Shown here: positions 27,624 to 36,757 of the stretch, piece by piece
Position numbering within the stretch: position 1 is the stretch's first letter
Layout of the letters: each line of letters begins with the position of its first letter
From: an uncultured Lutimaribacter sp.
GTDB lineage: Bacteria; Pseudomonadota; Alphaproteobacteria; Rhodobacterales; Rhodobacteraceae
Assembly (NCBI GenBank): GCA_913061505.1
Contig: CAJXSO010000001.1
Span: forward strand, 223,519-287,518
Direction: 5' to 3'
DNA length: 64,000 nt
Made by a program: the position numbers and the translations under genes
Notes under the pieces: model-generated
The model's input: the letters and a program-made list of their open reading frames with translations, nothing else
Told to the model about the DNA's origin: nothing
Database searches by the model: none

Positions 27624-27649
27624 CACCGCCCCCAACGGGGCGGTGTTTT
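27624..27649 (+). terminator. Rho-independent terminator of ppaC
   Basis: CACCGCCCC (27624-27632) pairs with GGGGCGGTG (27637-27645), a perfect 9-bp stem with a 4-nt loop, followed by TTTTGCGTTTT. It is 42 bp after the ppaC stop codon. Confidence 0.85.
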
Positions 27650-27744
27650 GCGTTTTGCCCATTTGCGCACAGCACCCGTGCACGTGCGCAACTGGTCGCA
27701 GGCCCGCACCGGGTGCATATGCAGCGCAGCAAAGGAGATCTGGC

Positions 27745-28227
27745 ATGACATACAAAGCCCACCCCGAAACCCGCATTGGCCATGTGCATCTGAAAGTATC
27801 CGATCTTGACCGCTCGATCGCTTTTTACCGCGATGTCATGGGCTTAGAGGTGCAGCAAATTTATGGCGCGCAGGCCGCGTTTTTGTCTGCAGGCGGCTAT
27901 CACCACCATATCGGGCTGAACACCTGGGAAAGCCGCGGCGCGCCCCCGGCCCCGCCGCACCACCCCGGGCTGTATCACACCGCGTTTCTTTACCCCGATC
28001 GCCCCGCCCTGGCCCGTGCATTAAAGGCCGCGCTAGAGGCCGGCGTCGAGCTGGAAGGCGCGGCCGATCATGGCGTATCAGAGGCGCTTTATTTCCGCGA
28101 TCCCGATGGCAATGGCATTGAAATCTATCGCGATCGCGCGCCCGAAGATTGGCCGCGGGGCGCCGATGGCAACCTGATCATGGGCAACCAGCGCCTCGAT
28201 GTGGCGGCCCTGCTGGCCGAGGCATAG
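27745..28227 (+). CDS. VOC-family (glyoxalase/dioxygenase-like) protein
   Basis: A 160-residue vicinal-oxygen-chelate protein resembling CatE-type catechol 2,3-dioxygenases and glyoxalases. Metal-ligand candidates are H15 (IGHVHLKV), H56-H60 (YHHHIGLN), H76 (YHTAFLY) and E127 in GNGIEIYRDR. The ATG at 27745 is preceded by AAAGGAG; the frame is open further upstream through the ppaC terminator, which argues against an earlier start. Substrate is unknown. Confidence 0.87.
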   Translation: MTYKAHPETRIGHVHLKVSDLDRSIAFYRDVMGLEVQQIYGAQAAFLSAGGYHHHIGLNTWESRGAPPAPPHHPGLYHTAFLYPDRPALARALKAALEAGVELEGAADHGVSEALYFRDPDGNGIEIYRDRAPEDWPRGADGNLIMGNQRLDVAALLAEA

Positions 28228-28339
28228 GCCCATATCGCGGCTGGCCATTTGTGCGAAATTTGGGCATAGGGGCGGGGCGGGCATCGCAGGCCCGCACCTT
28301 GCCCGACAGTTTGCCCATAGCCGCAGAAAAGGCCGTTTC

Positions 28340-29215
28340 ATGACCCAAATCATCACCGCCCTCGCTGATGTATCGCACCGTTACCAAGCGCTGTTCGTCG
28401 ATCTTTGGGGCTGCGTGCACGACGGCGTGCGCGCCATTCCCTCGGCTGTGGCGGCGCTGCAGGCCTATCGCCAGCAAGGCGGTATTGTGGTGCTGGTAAC
28501 CAACAGCCCCAAACCGCGCGCGGGGGTGGCGGCGCAACTCAAGCTGTTTGGCGTGCCAGATGATGCATGGGATACAATCGCCACCTCGGGCGACAGCGCG
28601 CGCGCGGCGATGTTCCGCGGGGCGGTGGGCGAAAACGTGTATTTCATGGGCGAATGGGAGCGCGACGCCGAATTTTTCCAGCCCCTTTCGATAATTGACA
28701 GCCCAGCGCAGATCACCCGGGTGCCACTGGATCAGGCCCAGGGTATCGTCTGCTGTGGCCCGTTCGATCCGATGGCAGACCCGGCTGTGAACCGCCCCGA
28801 TTTCCTGTTGGCCAAACAGCGGGGGCTGAAACTGCTGTGCGCCAACCCCGATATCGTTGTTGACCGCGGCGAAATCCGCGAATGGTGCGCCGGCGCCTTG
28901 GCGCGGCTTTATACGGAAATGGGCGGCGAAAGCCTTTATTTCGGCAAGCCCCACCCGCCCATTTACGATCTGGCCCGCCGCCGCCTGGCCGAGCTGAACA
29001 GCACCATCACCGATAGCGCGATTTTGGCCATTGGCGATGGTATCGCAACCGATGTCGCCGGCGCCATGGGAGAAGAGATCGATTCTCTTTTCATCAGCGG
29101 CGGTTTGGCCCGTTTGGAAACCAAAACAGCCCAACACCCCGACCCCGAGGCGCTAAACAGCTATATTTCGCAGCATAACGCCAACCCAACCTATACGATT
29201 GGGCAATTGCGGTAA
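28340..29215 (+). CDS. HAD-IIA family hydrolase (TIGR01459-like)
   Basis: A 291-residue HAD-superfamily phosphatase. The nucleophile motif is FVDLWGCVHDG at about residues 19-29, the second motif is VLVTNSPKPR and the C-terminal metal motif is ILAIGDGIATDVAGA. The DxWG first motif and cap position fit the TIGR01459 group common in Alphaproteobacteria, which is related to NagD/4-nitrophenylphosphatase. Substrate is unknown. The start is the ATG at 28340, which leaves a 112-bp gap after the VOC gene. Confidence 0.88.
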   Translation: MTQIITALADVSHRYQALFVDLWGCVHDGVRAIPSAVAALQAYRQQGGIVVLVTNSPKPRAGVAAQLKLFGVPDDAWDTIATSGDSARAAMFRGAVGENVYFMGEWERDAEFFQPLSIIDSPAQITRVPLDQAQGIVCCGPFDPMADPAVNRPDFLLAKQRGLKLLCANPDIVVDRGEIREWCAGALARLYTEMGGESLYFGKPHPPIYDLARRRLAELNSTITDSAILAIGDGIATDVAGAMGEEIDSLFISGGLARLETKTAQHPDPEALNSYISQHNANPTYTIGQLR

Positions 29216-29225
29216 CAGTTTTGTC

Positions 29226-29253
29226 TTGATTTTCTGCAGCTGCAAAGTAATAA
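29226..29253 (+). promoter_or_regulatory. Possible sigma-70-type promoter for the MaoC gene
   Basis: TTGATT (29226-29231) and TAATAA (29248-29253) are separated by 16 bp, 60 bp upstream of the MaoC start, in a locally AT-rich gap. This rests on sequence similarity only. Confidence 0.4.
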
Positions 29254-29312
29254 AGTTGCCAGCACAAGGGCAATAGCGCCCGAATATTACCAGCGCCCAG
29301 ACGGAGGGTGAG

Positions 29313-29756
29313 ATGTTGGACAACCTGCCGCGCGGAACGATCACGATCGAGGAAATCGAAATGGGCATGGTGCGCCACCTGCGCAAAACCGTGACCGATG
29401 AAGATATCGAGATGTTCGCCCAAGTCTCGACCGACCGGAACCCGGTGCACCTAGACGACGATTACGCCCGCGACACAATTTTCGAAGGGCGCATCGCCCA
29501 TGGCATGCTGACCGCCGGCCTGATTTCCGCCGTCATTGGCGAACAACTGCCCGGCCACGGCACGGTATATCTGGGCCAAAGCCTAAAGTTTCTGGCCCCC
29601 GTCCGCCCCGGCGATACCGTTGTTGCCGAGGTCGAGGTGATCGGCATCGAACACGCCAAACGCCGCGTGCAGCTATCAACCCGCTGCATGGTGAATGGCA
29701 AAAAGGTGTTGGTGGGCGAGGCCACGGTGCTGGCCCCCTCGGGCAAGTTCGACTAA
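29313..29756 (+). CDS. MaoC-family (R)-specific enoyl-CoA hydratase-like protein
   Basis: A 147-residue single hot-dog domain of the MaoC family. It has the hydratase motif FAQVSTDRNPVHLDDDYARDT at about residues 36-56, where D42 and H47 are the expected catalytic pair, followed by RIAHGMLTAGLISAVIG. Such proteins hydrate trans-2-enoyl-CoA to (R)-3-hydroxyacyl-CoA, often for polyhydroxyalkanoate or fatty acid metabolism. The ATG follows GGAGGGTGAG, a strong ribosome-binding site. Confidence 0.9.
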   Translation: MLDNLPRGTITIEEIEMGMVRHLRKTVTDEDIEMFAQVSTDRNPVHLDDDYARDTIFEGRIAHGMLTAGLISAVIGEQLPGHGTVYLGQSLKFLAPVRPGDTVVAEVEVIGIEHAKRRVQLSTRCMVNGKKVLVGEATVLAPSGKFD

Positions 29757-29767
29757 ACCCGCTAGAC

Positions 29768-29823
29768 GCATAAAACCGCACCCGATATCCTGCAGCGCAG
29801 GTGGTTTTGGTGTGGTTTTATGC
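29768..29823 (+). other. Long inverted repeat overlapping the amine oxidase start codon
   Basis: GCATAAAACCGCACC (29768-29782) pairs with GGTGTGGTTTTATGC (29809-29823), 15 bp with a single G-U wobble, around a loop that itself folds as CCTGC-AGC-GCAGG (29789-29801). A CCTTTTTT tract follows. It begins 12 bp after the MaoC stop, so it may be that gene's terminator, yet its right arm contains the ATG at 29820 of the next gene. Confidence 0.6.
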
Positions 29824-31196
29824 AACCTTTTTTCTGTGACAAAAAAGCACTATCCCCGCGCGCCCCGCGCCCAACACGCCGCGCGGTGATGGCTGGTTTG
29901 GCCGCCACTGCCTTGGGCGCAGCAGGGCCATTGCACGCAGCACAGCGCCAGGTGCTGGTGTTGGGGGCTGGGTTGGCCGGGCTGGGCGCTGCGCGCCATT
30001 TGGCAGATGCCGGTTTTCAGGTCAGCGTGATCGAGGCGCGCCCACGCATCGGCGGGCGCATTCACACCAGCCGCAGTTGGGCCGGCATGCCGATGGATCT
30101 GGGCGCAAGCTGGATCCATGGCAGCAAAGCCAACCCGCTGACCGATCTGGCCAAAACCGCGGGCGCCCAGCTGCGCGCCACCAGCTATGACGCGGCCATG
30201 ATGCTGGATGGCACAGGCCAGCAGATTGACCCGGATCTGCGCGCACCCAAAGCCTTGATTGCCAAAGCCCTGCGACAGGCTGAAAATGGCAGCCGCGATA
30301 TCTCGGTTCTGGCGGCGCTTCAGGCCCTGCCCGAATGGCACCGGGCCCGCGCCAAGACGCAGCGCTTGGCCCAGCACCTGCTGAACGCCACGTTAGAGCA
30401 GGAATATGGCGCGCCCTTGGCCCAGCTATCGGCATGGTATGGCCAAGATGGCGATGAATTTGACGGGCCAGATATGCTGTTTCCCGGCGGGTATGACCAG
30501 CTGCTTGCGCCCTTGGCCAGGGGGCTGCGCATTCACATGGGCCAAAGCGTGCGTGCCATAGCGCCGGGGCAGGTTACGCTGGACAGCGGCCAAACCATCA
30601 GGGCGGATCACATCATATGCACCCTGCCGCTGGGGGTGCTGCAATCGGGGCGCATTAGCTTTGGCGCGCCGCTTTCGGCCAGCCGCCAAGCCGCAATCGA
30701 TGGGCTGCAAATGGGGCTTTTAAACAAATGCTGGCTGCGCTTTGATCGTATTGCCTGGCCTGGGGATGTTGATTGGATCGAATGGCTGGGCCCAACCGCC
30801 GGGGCATGGGCGCAGTGGGTGTCGCTGGCGCGCGCCGCCAAATGGCCGGTGCTTTTGGGCTTTCACGCAGCCGCGGGCGCGCAGGCCCTAGAAGGCCTGG
30901 ATGATGCCGCCACCGTGGCCCAGGCCACCCATGCCCTGCGCCAGATGTTTGGCAGCAGCTTTCCTGCGCCAGTGGCGGCCCAAATCACCCGCTGGGGGCG
31001 CGACCCGTTCAGCATGGGCAGCTACAGTTTCAACGCGGTCGGCACCTCGGGGCACAGCCGCGCGGCGCTGTTTGGGCCCGAATGGGATGGCCAATTGTGG
31101 TTTGCCGGCGAGGCCACATCGCCCCGCTATTTTGGCACAGCCCATGGCGCGCTGATATCGGGGCGGCAGGCAGCTGCGGGGGTGGCGGGGATATGA
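29820..31196 (+). CDS. Flavin-containing amine oxidase with Tat signal
   Basis: A 458-residue FAD-dependent oxidase of the monoamine/polyamine oxidase family. A twin-arginine signal is visible at residues about 17-41 (PTRRAVMAGLAATALGAAG then AxA), so the folded flavoprotein is probably exported. The dinucleotide-binding site VLGAGLAGLGAARHLADAG follows at about 46-64, then ARPRIGGRIHT, and the C-terminal FAD motif is LWFAGEATSPRYFGTAHGA. No good ribosome-binding site precedes the ATG at 29820, and that codon lies in a long hairpin. Later starts would lose the Arg pair. Substrate is unknown. Confidence 0.88.
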   Translation: MQPFFCDKKALSPRAPRPTRRAVMAGLAATALGAAGPLHAAQRQVLVLGAGLAGLGAARHLADAGFQVSVIEARPRIGGRIHTSRSWAGMPMDLGASWIHGSKANPLTDLAKTAGAQLRATSYDAAMMLDGTGQQIDPDLRAPKALIAKALRQAENGSRDISVLAALQALPEWHRARAKTQRLAQHLLNATLEQEYGAPLAQLSAWYGQDGDEFDGPDMLFPGGYDQLLAPLARGLRIHMGQSVRAIAPGQVTLDSGQTIRADHIICTLPLGVLQSGRISFGAPLSASRQAAIDGLQMGLLNKCWLRFDRIAWPGDVDWIEWLGPTAGAWAQWVSLARAAKWPVLLGFHAAAGAQALEGLDDAATVAQATHALRQMFGSSFPAPVAAQITRWGRDPFSMGSYSFNAVGTSGHSRAALFGPEWDGQLWFAGEATSPRYFGTAHGALISGRQAAAGVAGI

Positions 31197-31247
31197 CGCT
31201 GCGCGCACCATCTTGCGCCGCCCTGTGACACCCGCTAACCCTGCGGC

Positions 31248-32186
31248 ATGCGTATTGTCCGCGATTATAGTTTCGTTGCGCCCGAAGACAGGGGCGCCAG
31301 TGCCGCCATCGGCAATTTCGATGGCGTGCATCTTGGCCATCAGTCGGTCATCGACATGGCCCGCGCCCAAGCGCAGGCCATCGCCGCGCCGCTTGGGCTG
31401 GTGACGTTCGAGCCACACCCCCGCCAGTATTTTGCGCCCAACGCCCCCGCATTCCGCCTGATGGGCCGCGAGGCGCGCGCCAACCGTTTGGCCAAGCTGG
31501 GGGTAGAGCGCCTGTACGAGCTGAATTTCAACGCCGCATTAGCAGGGCTCAGCCCGCGCGATTTTGCCCAAGACGTCATCGCCGATGGCTTGGGGTTGAA
31601 ACATGTGGTTGTGGGGGCTGATTTCTGCTTTGGCAAAGGGCGCAGCGGCACGGCCCAGGATCTGCAGGCCTTTGGGGCCGAAATGGGCTTTGGCGTAACC
31701 ATTGCAACCTTGCTTTCGGGCAGCGCCGGCGAGGTGTCATCTACCGCGATCCGCACCGCCTTGGCCGAGGGGCGCCCGCGCGATGCCGCCACAATGCTGG
31801 GCCATTGGCACCGTATCGAAGGCGAAATCATCGGCGGCGAGCAGCGCGGGCGGCAGCTGGGCTATCCTACCGCGAATATGTCGATCGACGGGCTGCACCC
31901 GCCCCGTTTTGGCGTATATGCGGTGCTGATCGATATTTTGAATGGCCCACATGCCGGGCAATACCATGGCGCGGCCTCTATCGGTGTGCGGCCCATGTTC
32001 AATGGCGAGCGGCCCAATCTGGAAACGTTCATCTTTGATTTTTCCGGCGATCTTTATGGCGCCGATGCCTCGGTTGCCTTGATCGACTATTTGCGCCCCG
32101 AAGCGCGGTTTGATGGCCTGCCCGCGCTGATTGCCCAGATGGATGCCGATTGCGCCAAGGCCCGCAGCATTTTGGCCGCGCTATGA
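31248..32186 (+). CDS. ribF: Bifunctional riboflavin kinase / FAD synthetase
   Basis: Converts riboflavin to FMN and FMN to FAD. The 312-residue protein has an N-terminal FAD synthetase domain (AIGNFDGVHLGHQSVI at about 20-35, FEPHPRQYF, VVGADFCFGKGRSG, VSSTAIRTAL). The C-terminal riboflavin kinase domain begins at about 190 (GRQLGYPTANMSIDG, GVYAV, ETFIFDFSGDLYG). It overlaps the next gene by four bases (ATGA). Confidence 0.97.
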   Translation: MRIVRDYSFVAPEDRGASAAIGNFDGVHLGHQSVIDMARAQAQAIAAPLGLVTFEPHPRQYFAPNAPAFRLMGREARANRLAKLGVERLYELNFNAALAGLSPRDFAQDVIADGLGLKHVVVGADFCFGKGRSGTAQDLQAFGAEMGFGVTIATLLSGSAGEVSSTAIRTALAEGRPRDAATMLGHWHRIEGEIIGGEQRGRQLGYPTANMSIDGLHPPRFGVYAVLIDILNGPHAGQYHGAASIGVRPMFNGERPNLETFIFDFSGDLYGADASVALIDYLRPEARFDGLPALIAQMDADCAKARSILAAL

Positions 32187-32638
32187 GCAGCAATTTGCGC
32201 CCGCGTTTTTGGGAAACCGTGCCGCTTGCCAAAATGACCCGCGCCGAATGGGAGGCGCTGTGCGATGGCTGCGGCAAATGCTGCATGAACAAGCTGGAAG
32301 ACGAAGACACAGGCGAGGTGGTGCTGACCCGCGTCGCCTGCCGCCTGTTTGATGATGCCACCTGCCAATGTAGCCAATACGCAATTCGCCACCAATTCGT
32401 GCCCGAATGCATCGTGCTAAAGCCGCAGACGATGGATAAAAACCTGTATTGGATGCCCGAAACCTGCGCCTATAAACTGCTGTGGCAGGGCAAGCCGCTT
32501 TATGCCTGGCATCCGCTGTTGTCTGGCACATCCGACAGCGTGCACGCGGCCAATGTCTCGATGCAGGGGCGCACAGTGCCTGAATTTGAAATCGACGAAG
32601 ACGATTGGGAAGACCACATCATAGAGGAGCCTGTTTGA
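32183..32638 (+). CDS. YcgN-like cysteine-cluster protein (UPF0260)
   Basis: A 151-residue protein of the UPF0260/YcgN family. Its cysteine-rich N-terminal motif LCDGCGKCCMNKLED (about residues 26-40), CRLFDDATCQCSQY and a later PETCAY suggest an iron-sulfur or zinc-binding fold. Function is not established. The ATG overlaps the ribF stop codon, and the stop overlaps the start of the threonine aldolase gene (TGATG), so the three form one translationally coupled unit. Confidence 0.9.
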   Translation: MSSNLRPRFWETVPLAKMTRAEWEALCDGCGKCCMNKLEDEDTGEVVLTRVACRLFDDATCQCSQYAIRHQFVPECIVLKPQTMDKNLYWMPETCAYKLLWQGKPLYAWHPLLSGTSDSVHAANVSMQGRTVPEFEIDEDDWEDHIIEEPV

Positions 32639-33684
32639 TGTTTTTCGCCTCTGACAATGCCGGGCCTGCGCATCCTGCGGTGATGCAAGCGCTGATCGAT
32701 GCGAATACGGGCTTTGCCATGCCCTATGGCAACGACGATATCATGGCCCAGCTCACCCAAACCCTGCGCGATATTTTCGAGGCCCCCCAGGCCGCCATTT
32801 ACCTGGTGGCTACCGGCACTGCGGCCAATTCGCTGGCCTTGGCCACGCTGTGCCAGCCTTTCCAAACCATCATGTGCTCGCCCGTGGCCCATATCCACGA
32901 AGACGAATGCAACGCCCCCGAATTCTACAGCAGCGGCGCCAAGCTGACGCTGGTGGGCGAGGGCGATAAGATGAGCGCCGAGGCCCTGCGCCGCGCCTAT
33001 CTGGCCGAAGAAACCCGCGGTGTGCACGGGCCACAGCGCGGGCCTGTATCGATCACCCAAGTCACCGAGCGCGGGCAGATCTACAGCCTGCAAGAGCTGG
33101 CCGATCTTACCGCCGTGGCGCGCGAATTTGGCCAAAAGGCCCATCTGGACGGGGCGCGTTTTGCCAATGCGCTGGTCGCGCTTGGCTGCAGCCCCGCCGA
33201 TATGACATGGCGCGCAGGCATTGATGTGGTCAGTTTTGGGGGCACCAAAAACGGCTGTCCGGGCGTTGAGGCGGTGATTTTTTTCAACCCCGAAAAAGCC
33301 TGGGAATTTGAGCTGCGCCGCAAGCGTGGGGCGCATTTGTTTTCCAAACATCGCTATCTATCTGCGCAGATGGCGGCCTATCTGGCCGATGATCTGTGGT
33401 TAAACAGCGCGCGCATGGCCAATGCCAATTGCGCGCGGCTGCTGGACGGGTTGAAAACCGTGCCAGGCTTTCACGCCAGCCCAGAGCCGCAGGCAAATAT
33501 GATTTTCGCCCATATGCCGCGCGCCGCGCACAAACGTTTGCACGATGCGGGCGCCGTTTATTACCTGCTAGAGGGCGATTGCCACAGCGGCCCGGCCGAT
33601 ACCCCCCTGCCCTGCCGGCTGGTGTGCGACTGGTCGATCAGCGCCCAGCAGATCGACCAATTTATCGCCATCGCACGGGGCTAG
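32638..33684 (+). CDS. ltaE: Low-specificity L-threonine aldolase
   Basis: PLP-dependent enzyme that cleaves L-threonine or allo-threonine to glycine and acetaldehyde. The 348-residue product keeps the beta-eliminating-lyase fold, with FFASDNAGPAHP at the N-terminus, VATGTAANSLAL, KAHLDGARFANALVALG and the PLP-lysine motif VVSFGGTKNG with Lys204. The start overlaps the YcgN stop codon; the stop overlaps the convergent hydrolase gene by four bases. Confidence 0.92.
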   Translation: MFFASDNAGPAHPAVMQALIDANTGFAMPYGNDDIMAQLTQTLRDIFEAPQAAIYLVATGTAANSLALATLCQPFQTIMCSPVAHIHEDECNAPEFYSSGAKLTLVGEGDKMSAEALRRAYLAEETRGVHGPQRGPVSITQVTERGQIYSLQELADLTAVAREFGQKAHLDGARFANALVALGCSPADMTWRAGIDVVSFGGTKNGCPGVEAVIFFNPEKAWEFELRRKRGAHLFSKHRYLSAQMAAYLADDLWLNSARMANANCARLLDGLKTVPGFHASPEPQANMIFAHMPRAAHKRLHDAGAVYYLLEGDCHSGPADTPLPCRLVCDWSISAQQIDQFIAIARG

Positions 33685-34514
33685 GCCTGGGCCTGGGCCG
33701 CGGGCAGCTGTTGTAGAAACGCACGCACATGGGCGGCCACAGCGGCCGGGTGGGTCATTGGCGACATATGGCCCGCTTGGGGCACAACCGCGCGCCGGGT
33801 ATTGGGCAGCAGGCGTTCTAGCGCATCATTGATACGCGGGTTGTAATGCAGGGTTTGGCCGCCCTCCATCAACAGGCACGGCGCGGCAATACGCCCAAGC
33901 CGGCCCGGGGCCAGCAGCCCGGCTTGATCGTGATAAATCTGCGGGTCGCTGGCCGCCACCAGATGAATGCGCGCCACCATTGCCGCGCGCTGGCCCTCGG
34001 GAATCGCCCCCCAAGGCCGGCCATCGCCGCAAAAATCGGTGAAAATGCGCGTTGCAGCCTCGTGATCGCCCGCCTGCATCGCCGCATAGAACGGCGCCAG
34101 ATCTTGGGCGTTTTGGCGCTGCAATTCGGGGCTGTCTTGCAAGGCGGCGGCGAAAAACACCGGCTCGATCAGCACCAAGCTGCGCACCAAATCGGGGCGG
34201 GCATCGGCCACCCGCAGCGCCACTGTGCCGCCAAAGCTGTGGCCGATCAGATCGACAGGGCCATCGGCGCCAATCAGGTCGATCGCCTGCAGCATCGCTT
34301 GGGTTTGCAAATCTGTCTCGGGGTTCCAATCGGCGCTTTTGCCATGGCCGGGCATGTCAAAGGCCAGCATATCCAGCATATCACCCAGCTCGGCGGCGAA
34401 ACCGCCCCAAGCGCCCGCATGGCCCAGCGAGCAATGGATCAGCAGCGCCTTACGCGCCCCCTGCCCCATGCGCAGCCAATGGGTGGGCATGGCGCCACGC
34501 GTATCTACAGGCAC
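33681..34514 (-). CDS. Alpha/beta hydrolase
   Basis: A 277-residue alpha/beta hydrolase. The oxyanion region is LLIHCSLGHAGAWGGFA, the nucleophile elbow GHSFGG has Ser93, and the catalytic His is in QAGHMSPMTHP near residue 250. The start is a GTG directly after the TAA of the upstream isomerase gene, with AGGGGA seven bases before it; an ATG at 34490 is an alternative. Substrate is unknown; similar enzymes act on esters, lactones or C-C bonds. Confidence 0.85.
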   Translation of the reverse strand: MPVDTRGAMPTHWLRMGQGARKALLIHCSLGHAGAWGGFAAELGDMLDMLAFDMPGHGKSADWNPETDLQTQAMLQAIDLIGADGPVDLIGHSFGGTVALRVADARPDLVRSLVLIEPVFFAAALQDSPELQRQNAQDLAPFYAAMQAGDHEAATRIFTDFCGDGRPWGAIPEGQRAAMVARIHLVAASDPQIYHDQAGLLAPGRLGRIAAPCLLMEGGQTLHYNPRINDALERLLPNTRRAVVPQAGHMSPMTHPAAVAAHVRAFLQQLPAAQAQA

Positions 34515-35114
34515 TTACAGATCCCCTGCCAGATGGGCGGCCAGATCATCTAACCGGTCTTGGCCCCAAAACATCTGGCCGCTATCGACAATATAGAAAG
34601 GCGCGCCAAACACACCACGGGCAACCGCCTCTTCCAGATTGGCGGCATAGGTTTCAGCCCCTGCCAACAGGCCCTTATCTGCCAGATCCGGGGCAAAGCC
34701 CGCCGCAGACAAACAATCGCGGATAACCCCGTCATCGGAAATATCGCGCTCTTCGGCCCAGGTGGCGCGCACCAGCCCATGCACCAAAGCGCCCAAATCA
34801 CCACCGCCCGCCGCCTGTGCCGCGATGATCGCATAAGACGAGGGCGCGGGGTTTACCGGCCAAAACGCGGGCTTCATATTCAGCGCCATACCCTGCTTTT
34901 TGGCTTGGCGGGGCAATTCCTGCGCGCGATAGGCCAGCCGCGATGGGTGGCGATCGGCCGGTTTCTGCCCGCCCGTGCGCGGGAAAGCCTGCAGCAAATC
35001 AAATGGCTTATACGCTATGGTTGCACCATGGCGTGCGGCAATCGCCTCTAGGCGGGTGCCAGCAAGGTAGACATAGGGGGAAAGAGTGGAAAAATAGTAG
35101 TCTATATGGGCCAT
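34515..35114 (-). CDS. 2-hydroxychromene-2-carboxylate isomerase family protein (DsbA-like/kappa GST)
   Basis: A 199-residue thioredoxin-fold protein of the HCCA isomerase/kappa-GST family. It has [20 protein letters not shown] at the N-terminus, where the Ser residues take the place of the DsbA Cys pair, and [23 protein letters not shown] at the C-terminus. The family catalyses glutathione-dependent isomerisation in naphthalene breakdown, but many members have other or unknown roles. The ATG at 35114 is used; a GTG at 35120 is possible. It lies directly upstream of the hydrolase gene. Confidence 0.87.
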   Translation of the reverse strand: MAHIDYYFSTLSPYVYLAGTRLEAIAARHGATIAYKPFDLLQAFPRTGGQKPADRHPSRLAYRAQELPRQAKKQGMALNMKPAFWPVNPAPSSYAIIAAQAAGGGDLGALVHGLVRATWAEERDISDDGVIRDCLSAAGFAPDLADKGLLAGAETYAANLEEAVARGVFGAPFYIVDSGQMFWGQDRLDDLAAHLAGDL

Positions 35115-35221
35115 TTGCACAGCTTCCGTATTGGAGTGGTTTGCCCGAAGGTATTGTAGTGGTAGGCAGTGTCAACGTTACGAATCTGTTGCATTCCAAT
35201 CTGCTGCCGGGGACCACAGCA

Positions 35222-36238
35222 ATGCCGAACTTCACCGAACCCAAACTTATCTCGGGTAATGCCAACCTGCCTTTGGCGAAATCTATCGCGCGGCGCATGT
35301 CGATGCACCGGGGCACCTCGCAGCAATTGGTAGATGCCCGCGTCGAGCGGTTTAACGACCAAGAGATTTTTGTCGAGGTCTACGAAAACGTGCGCGGCGA
35401 GGATATGTTTATCATCCAGCCCACATCGAACCCGGCCAATGACAATTTGATGGAGCTGCTGATCATCACCGACGCGCTGCGCCGGTCGTCGGCGGCGCGG
35501 ATCACCGCCGTTGTGCCCTATTTCGGCTATGCCCGCCAAGACCGCCGATCAAAGGCGCGCACGCCGATCAGCGCCAAACTGGTGGCCAATATGATGGTCG
35601 AGGCAGGTATCGAGCGGGTTTTGACGCTGGATTTGCACGCCGCACAGATTCAGGGCTTTTTCGATATCCCCGTGGATAACCTATATGCCAGCCCGATCTT
35701 TGCGCTGGATATTCAAGACCAGTTCGAAGGCCGCTTAGAAAACCTGATGGTAGTATCGCCCGATGTGGGCGGTGTGGCCCGCGCCCGCGAATTGGCCAAG
35801 CGGATCAATGCACCGCTATCGATTGTGGATAAACGCCGCGAAAAGCCCGGCGAAGTGGCCGAAATGACCGTGATCGGCAATGTCGAGGGCAAAACCTGTA
35901 TCATCGTCGATGACATGTGCGACACCGCCGGCACCCTGTGCAAAGCCGCCGAAGTGTTGATGGAACATGGCGCCGTCGAGGTGCATGCCTATATCAGCCA
36001 CGGCGTGATGTCTGGCCCGGCGGTGGAACGGGTGACAAAATCGGTGATGAAATCGCTGGTGATCACCGATTCGATTGCCCCCAGCGAGGCGGTGAAAAAC
36101 GCCCCCAATATTCGCATTTTGCCAACCGCGCCCATTTTCGCGCAGGCGATTTTGAACATTTGGAACGGCACCAGCGTGTCGTCATTGTTCGAAACCGAAA
36201 GCCTTGATCCAATTTACGAAGGCATTTTCAAGGCGTGA
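35222..36238 (+). CDS. prs: Ribose-phosphate pyrophosphokinase (PRPP synthetase)
   Basis: Makes PRPP from ribose 5-phosphate and ATP for nucleotide, histidine and tryptophan synthesis. The 338-residue protein begins [20 protein letters not shown] and has the class I motifs [15 protein letters not shown], the divalent metal site [13 protein letters not shown], and the PRPP-binding loop [14 protein letters not shown] at about residues 220-233. The frame extends far upstream, but the ATG at 35222 gives the usual length. It is divergent from the isomerase gene. Confidence 0.97.
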   Translation: MPNFTEPKLISGNANLPLAKSIARRMSMHRGTSQQLVDARVERFNDQEIFVEVYENVRGEDMFIIQPTSNPANDNLMELLIITDALRRSSAARITAVVPYFGYARQDRRSKARTPISAKLVANMMVEAGIERVLTLDLHAAQIQGFFDIPVDNLYASPIFALDIQDQFEGRLENLMVVSPDVGGVARARELAKRINAPLSIVDKRREKPGEVAEMTVIGNVEGKTCIIVDDMCDTAGTLCKAAEVLMEHGAVEVHAYISHGVMSGPAVERVTKSVMKSLVITDSIAPSEAVKNAPNIRILPTAPIFAQAILNIWNGTSVSSLFETESLDPIYEGIFKA

Positions 36239-36301
36239 TTGCACAATCTTGCGTGGCGGCCCATTGCTGGGTGGCCACGCACCCATGGGCCCGGGGCGGG
36301 G

Positions 36302-36652
36302 TTAGGCAATATCCCAATCATCGTCGTTGGGCAGCGCGCCTATTGCCATCCATGCAATGCGCACCCGCGCCACGCGGGTATCGCCCCATGTGCGAAACAC
36401 CACCGTAAATCCGGTGGTGGTAATGCCCTCGGCGCTGATATCGGCGCGCATGTTGGTGGCTTTGTCGATATCCCACATAGACAGGTTGCAATGCACCGCA
36501 GGCGGCGTTTTGAAGGGGCTATCAAATTCGATGGTCTTGCTGCGCATACGCGGCCCGCTACCCGACCACATTTCGCCATCATGTTCGAAATCGGAAAATA
36601 AAATCGTATCGCCCTGGGCAACCCCGATTGTATGGCTATCAATTCGCCGCAT
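36302..36652 (-). CDS. H-type lectin domain protein
   Basis: A 116-residue protein that is almost entirely an H-type lectin domain (PF09458), the fold of Helix pomatia agglutinin that binds GalNAc-type sugars. Recognisable features are FDSPFKTPPAVHCNLSMWDIDKATNMR at about 44-70 (broken here), the AEGITTTGFTVVFRTWGDT strand pair and the terminal RVRIAWMAIG. No signal peptide is visible, so secretion is unclear. The ATG at 36652 is chosen over GTG at 36655. It lies between prs and the atp operon, alone on its strand. Confidence 0.85.
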   Translation of the reverse strand: MRRIDSHTIGVAQGDTILFSDFEHDGEMWSGSGPRMRSKTIEFDSPFKTPPAVHCNLSMWDIDKATNMRADISAEGITTTGFTVVFRTWGDTRVARVRIAWMAIGALPNDDDWDIA

Positions 36653-36712
36653 CACTCATAAACCTGCAATATCTGGCACATAATGCGGGCAGATACTGGG
36701 CATGCGCAAGAA

Positions 36713-36739
36713 AAAAGGCCCCGATTTACGGGGCCTTTT
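36713..36739 (-). terminator. Rho-independent terminator of the atp operon
   Basis: AAAAGGCCCCG (36713-36723) and CGGGGCCTTTT (36729-36739) form a perfect 11-bp stem with loop ATTTA. Read leftward it ends in a run of six U residues. It is 19 bp after the atpC stop codon. Confidence 0.92.
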
Positions 36740-36757
36740 CGAAACAATGTGTCAGTT

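Noticed and set aside
36251..36280. GCGTGGC...GCCACGC hairpin after prs as a terminator
   Set aside because: The 16-nt loop and absence of a U-tract make it weak; it was not listed as a terminator.
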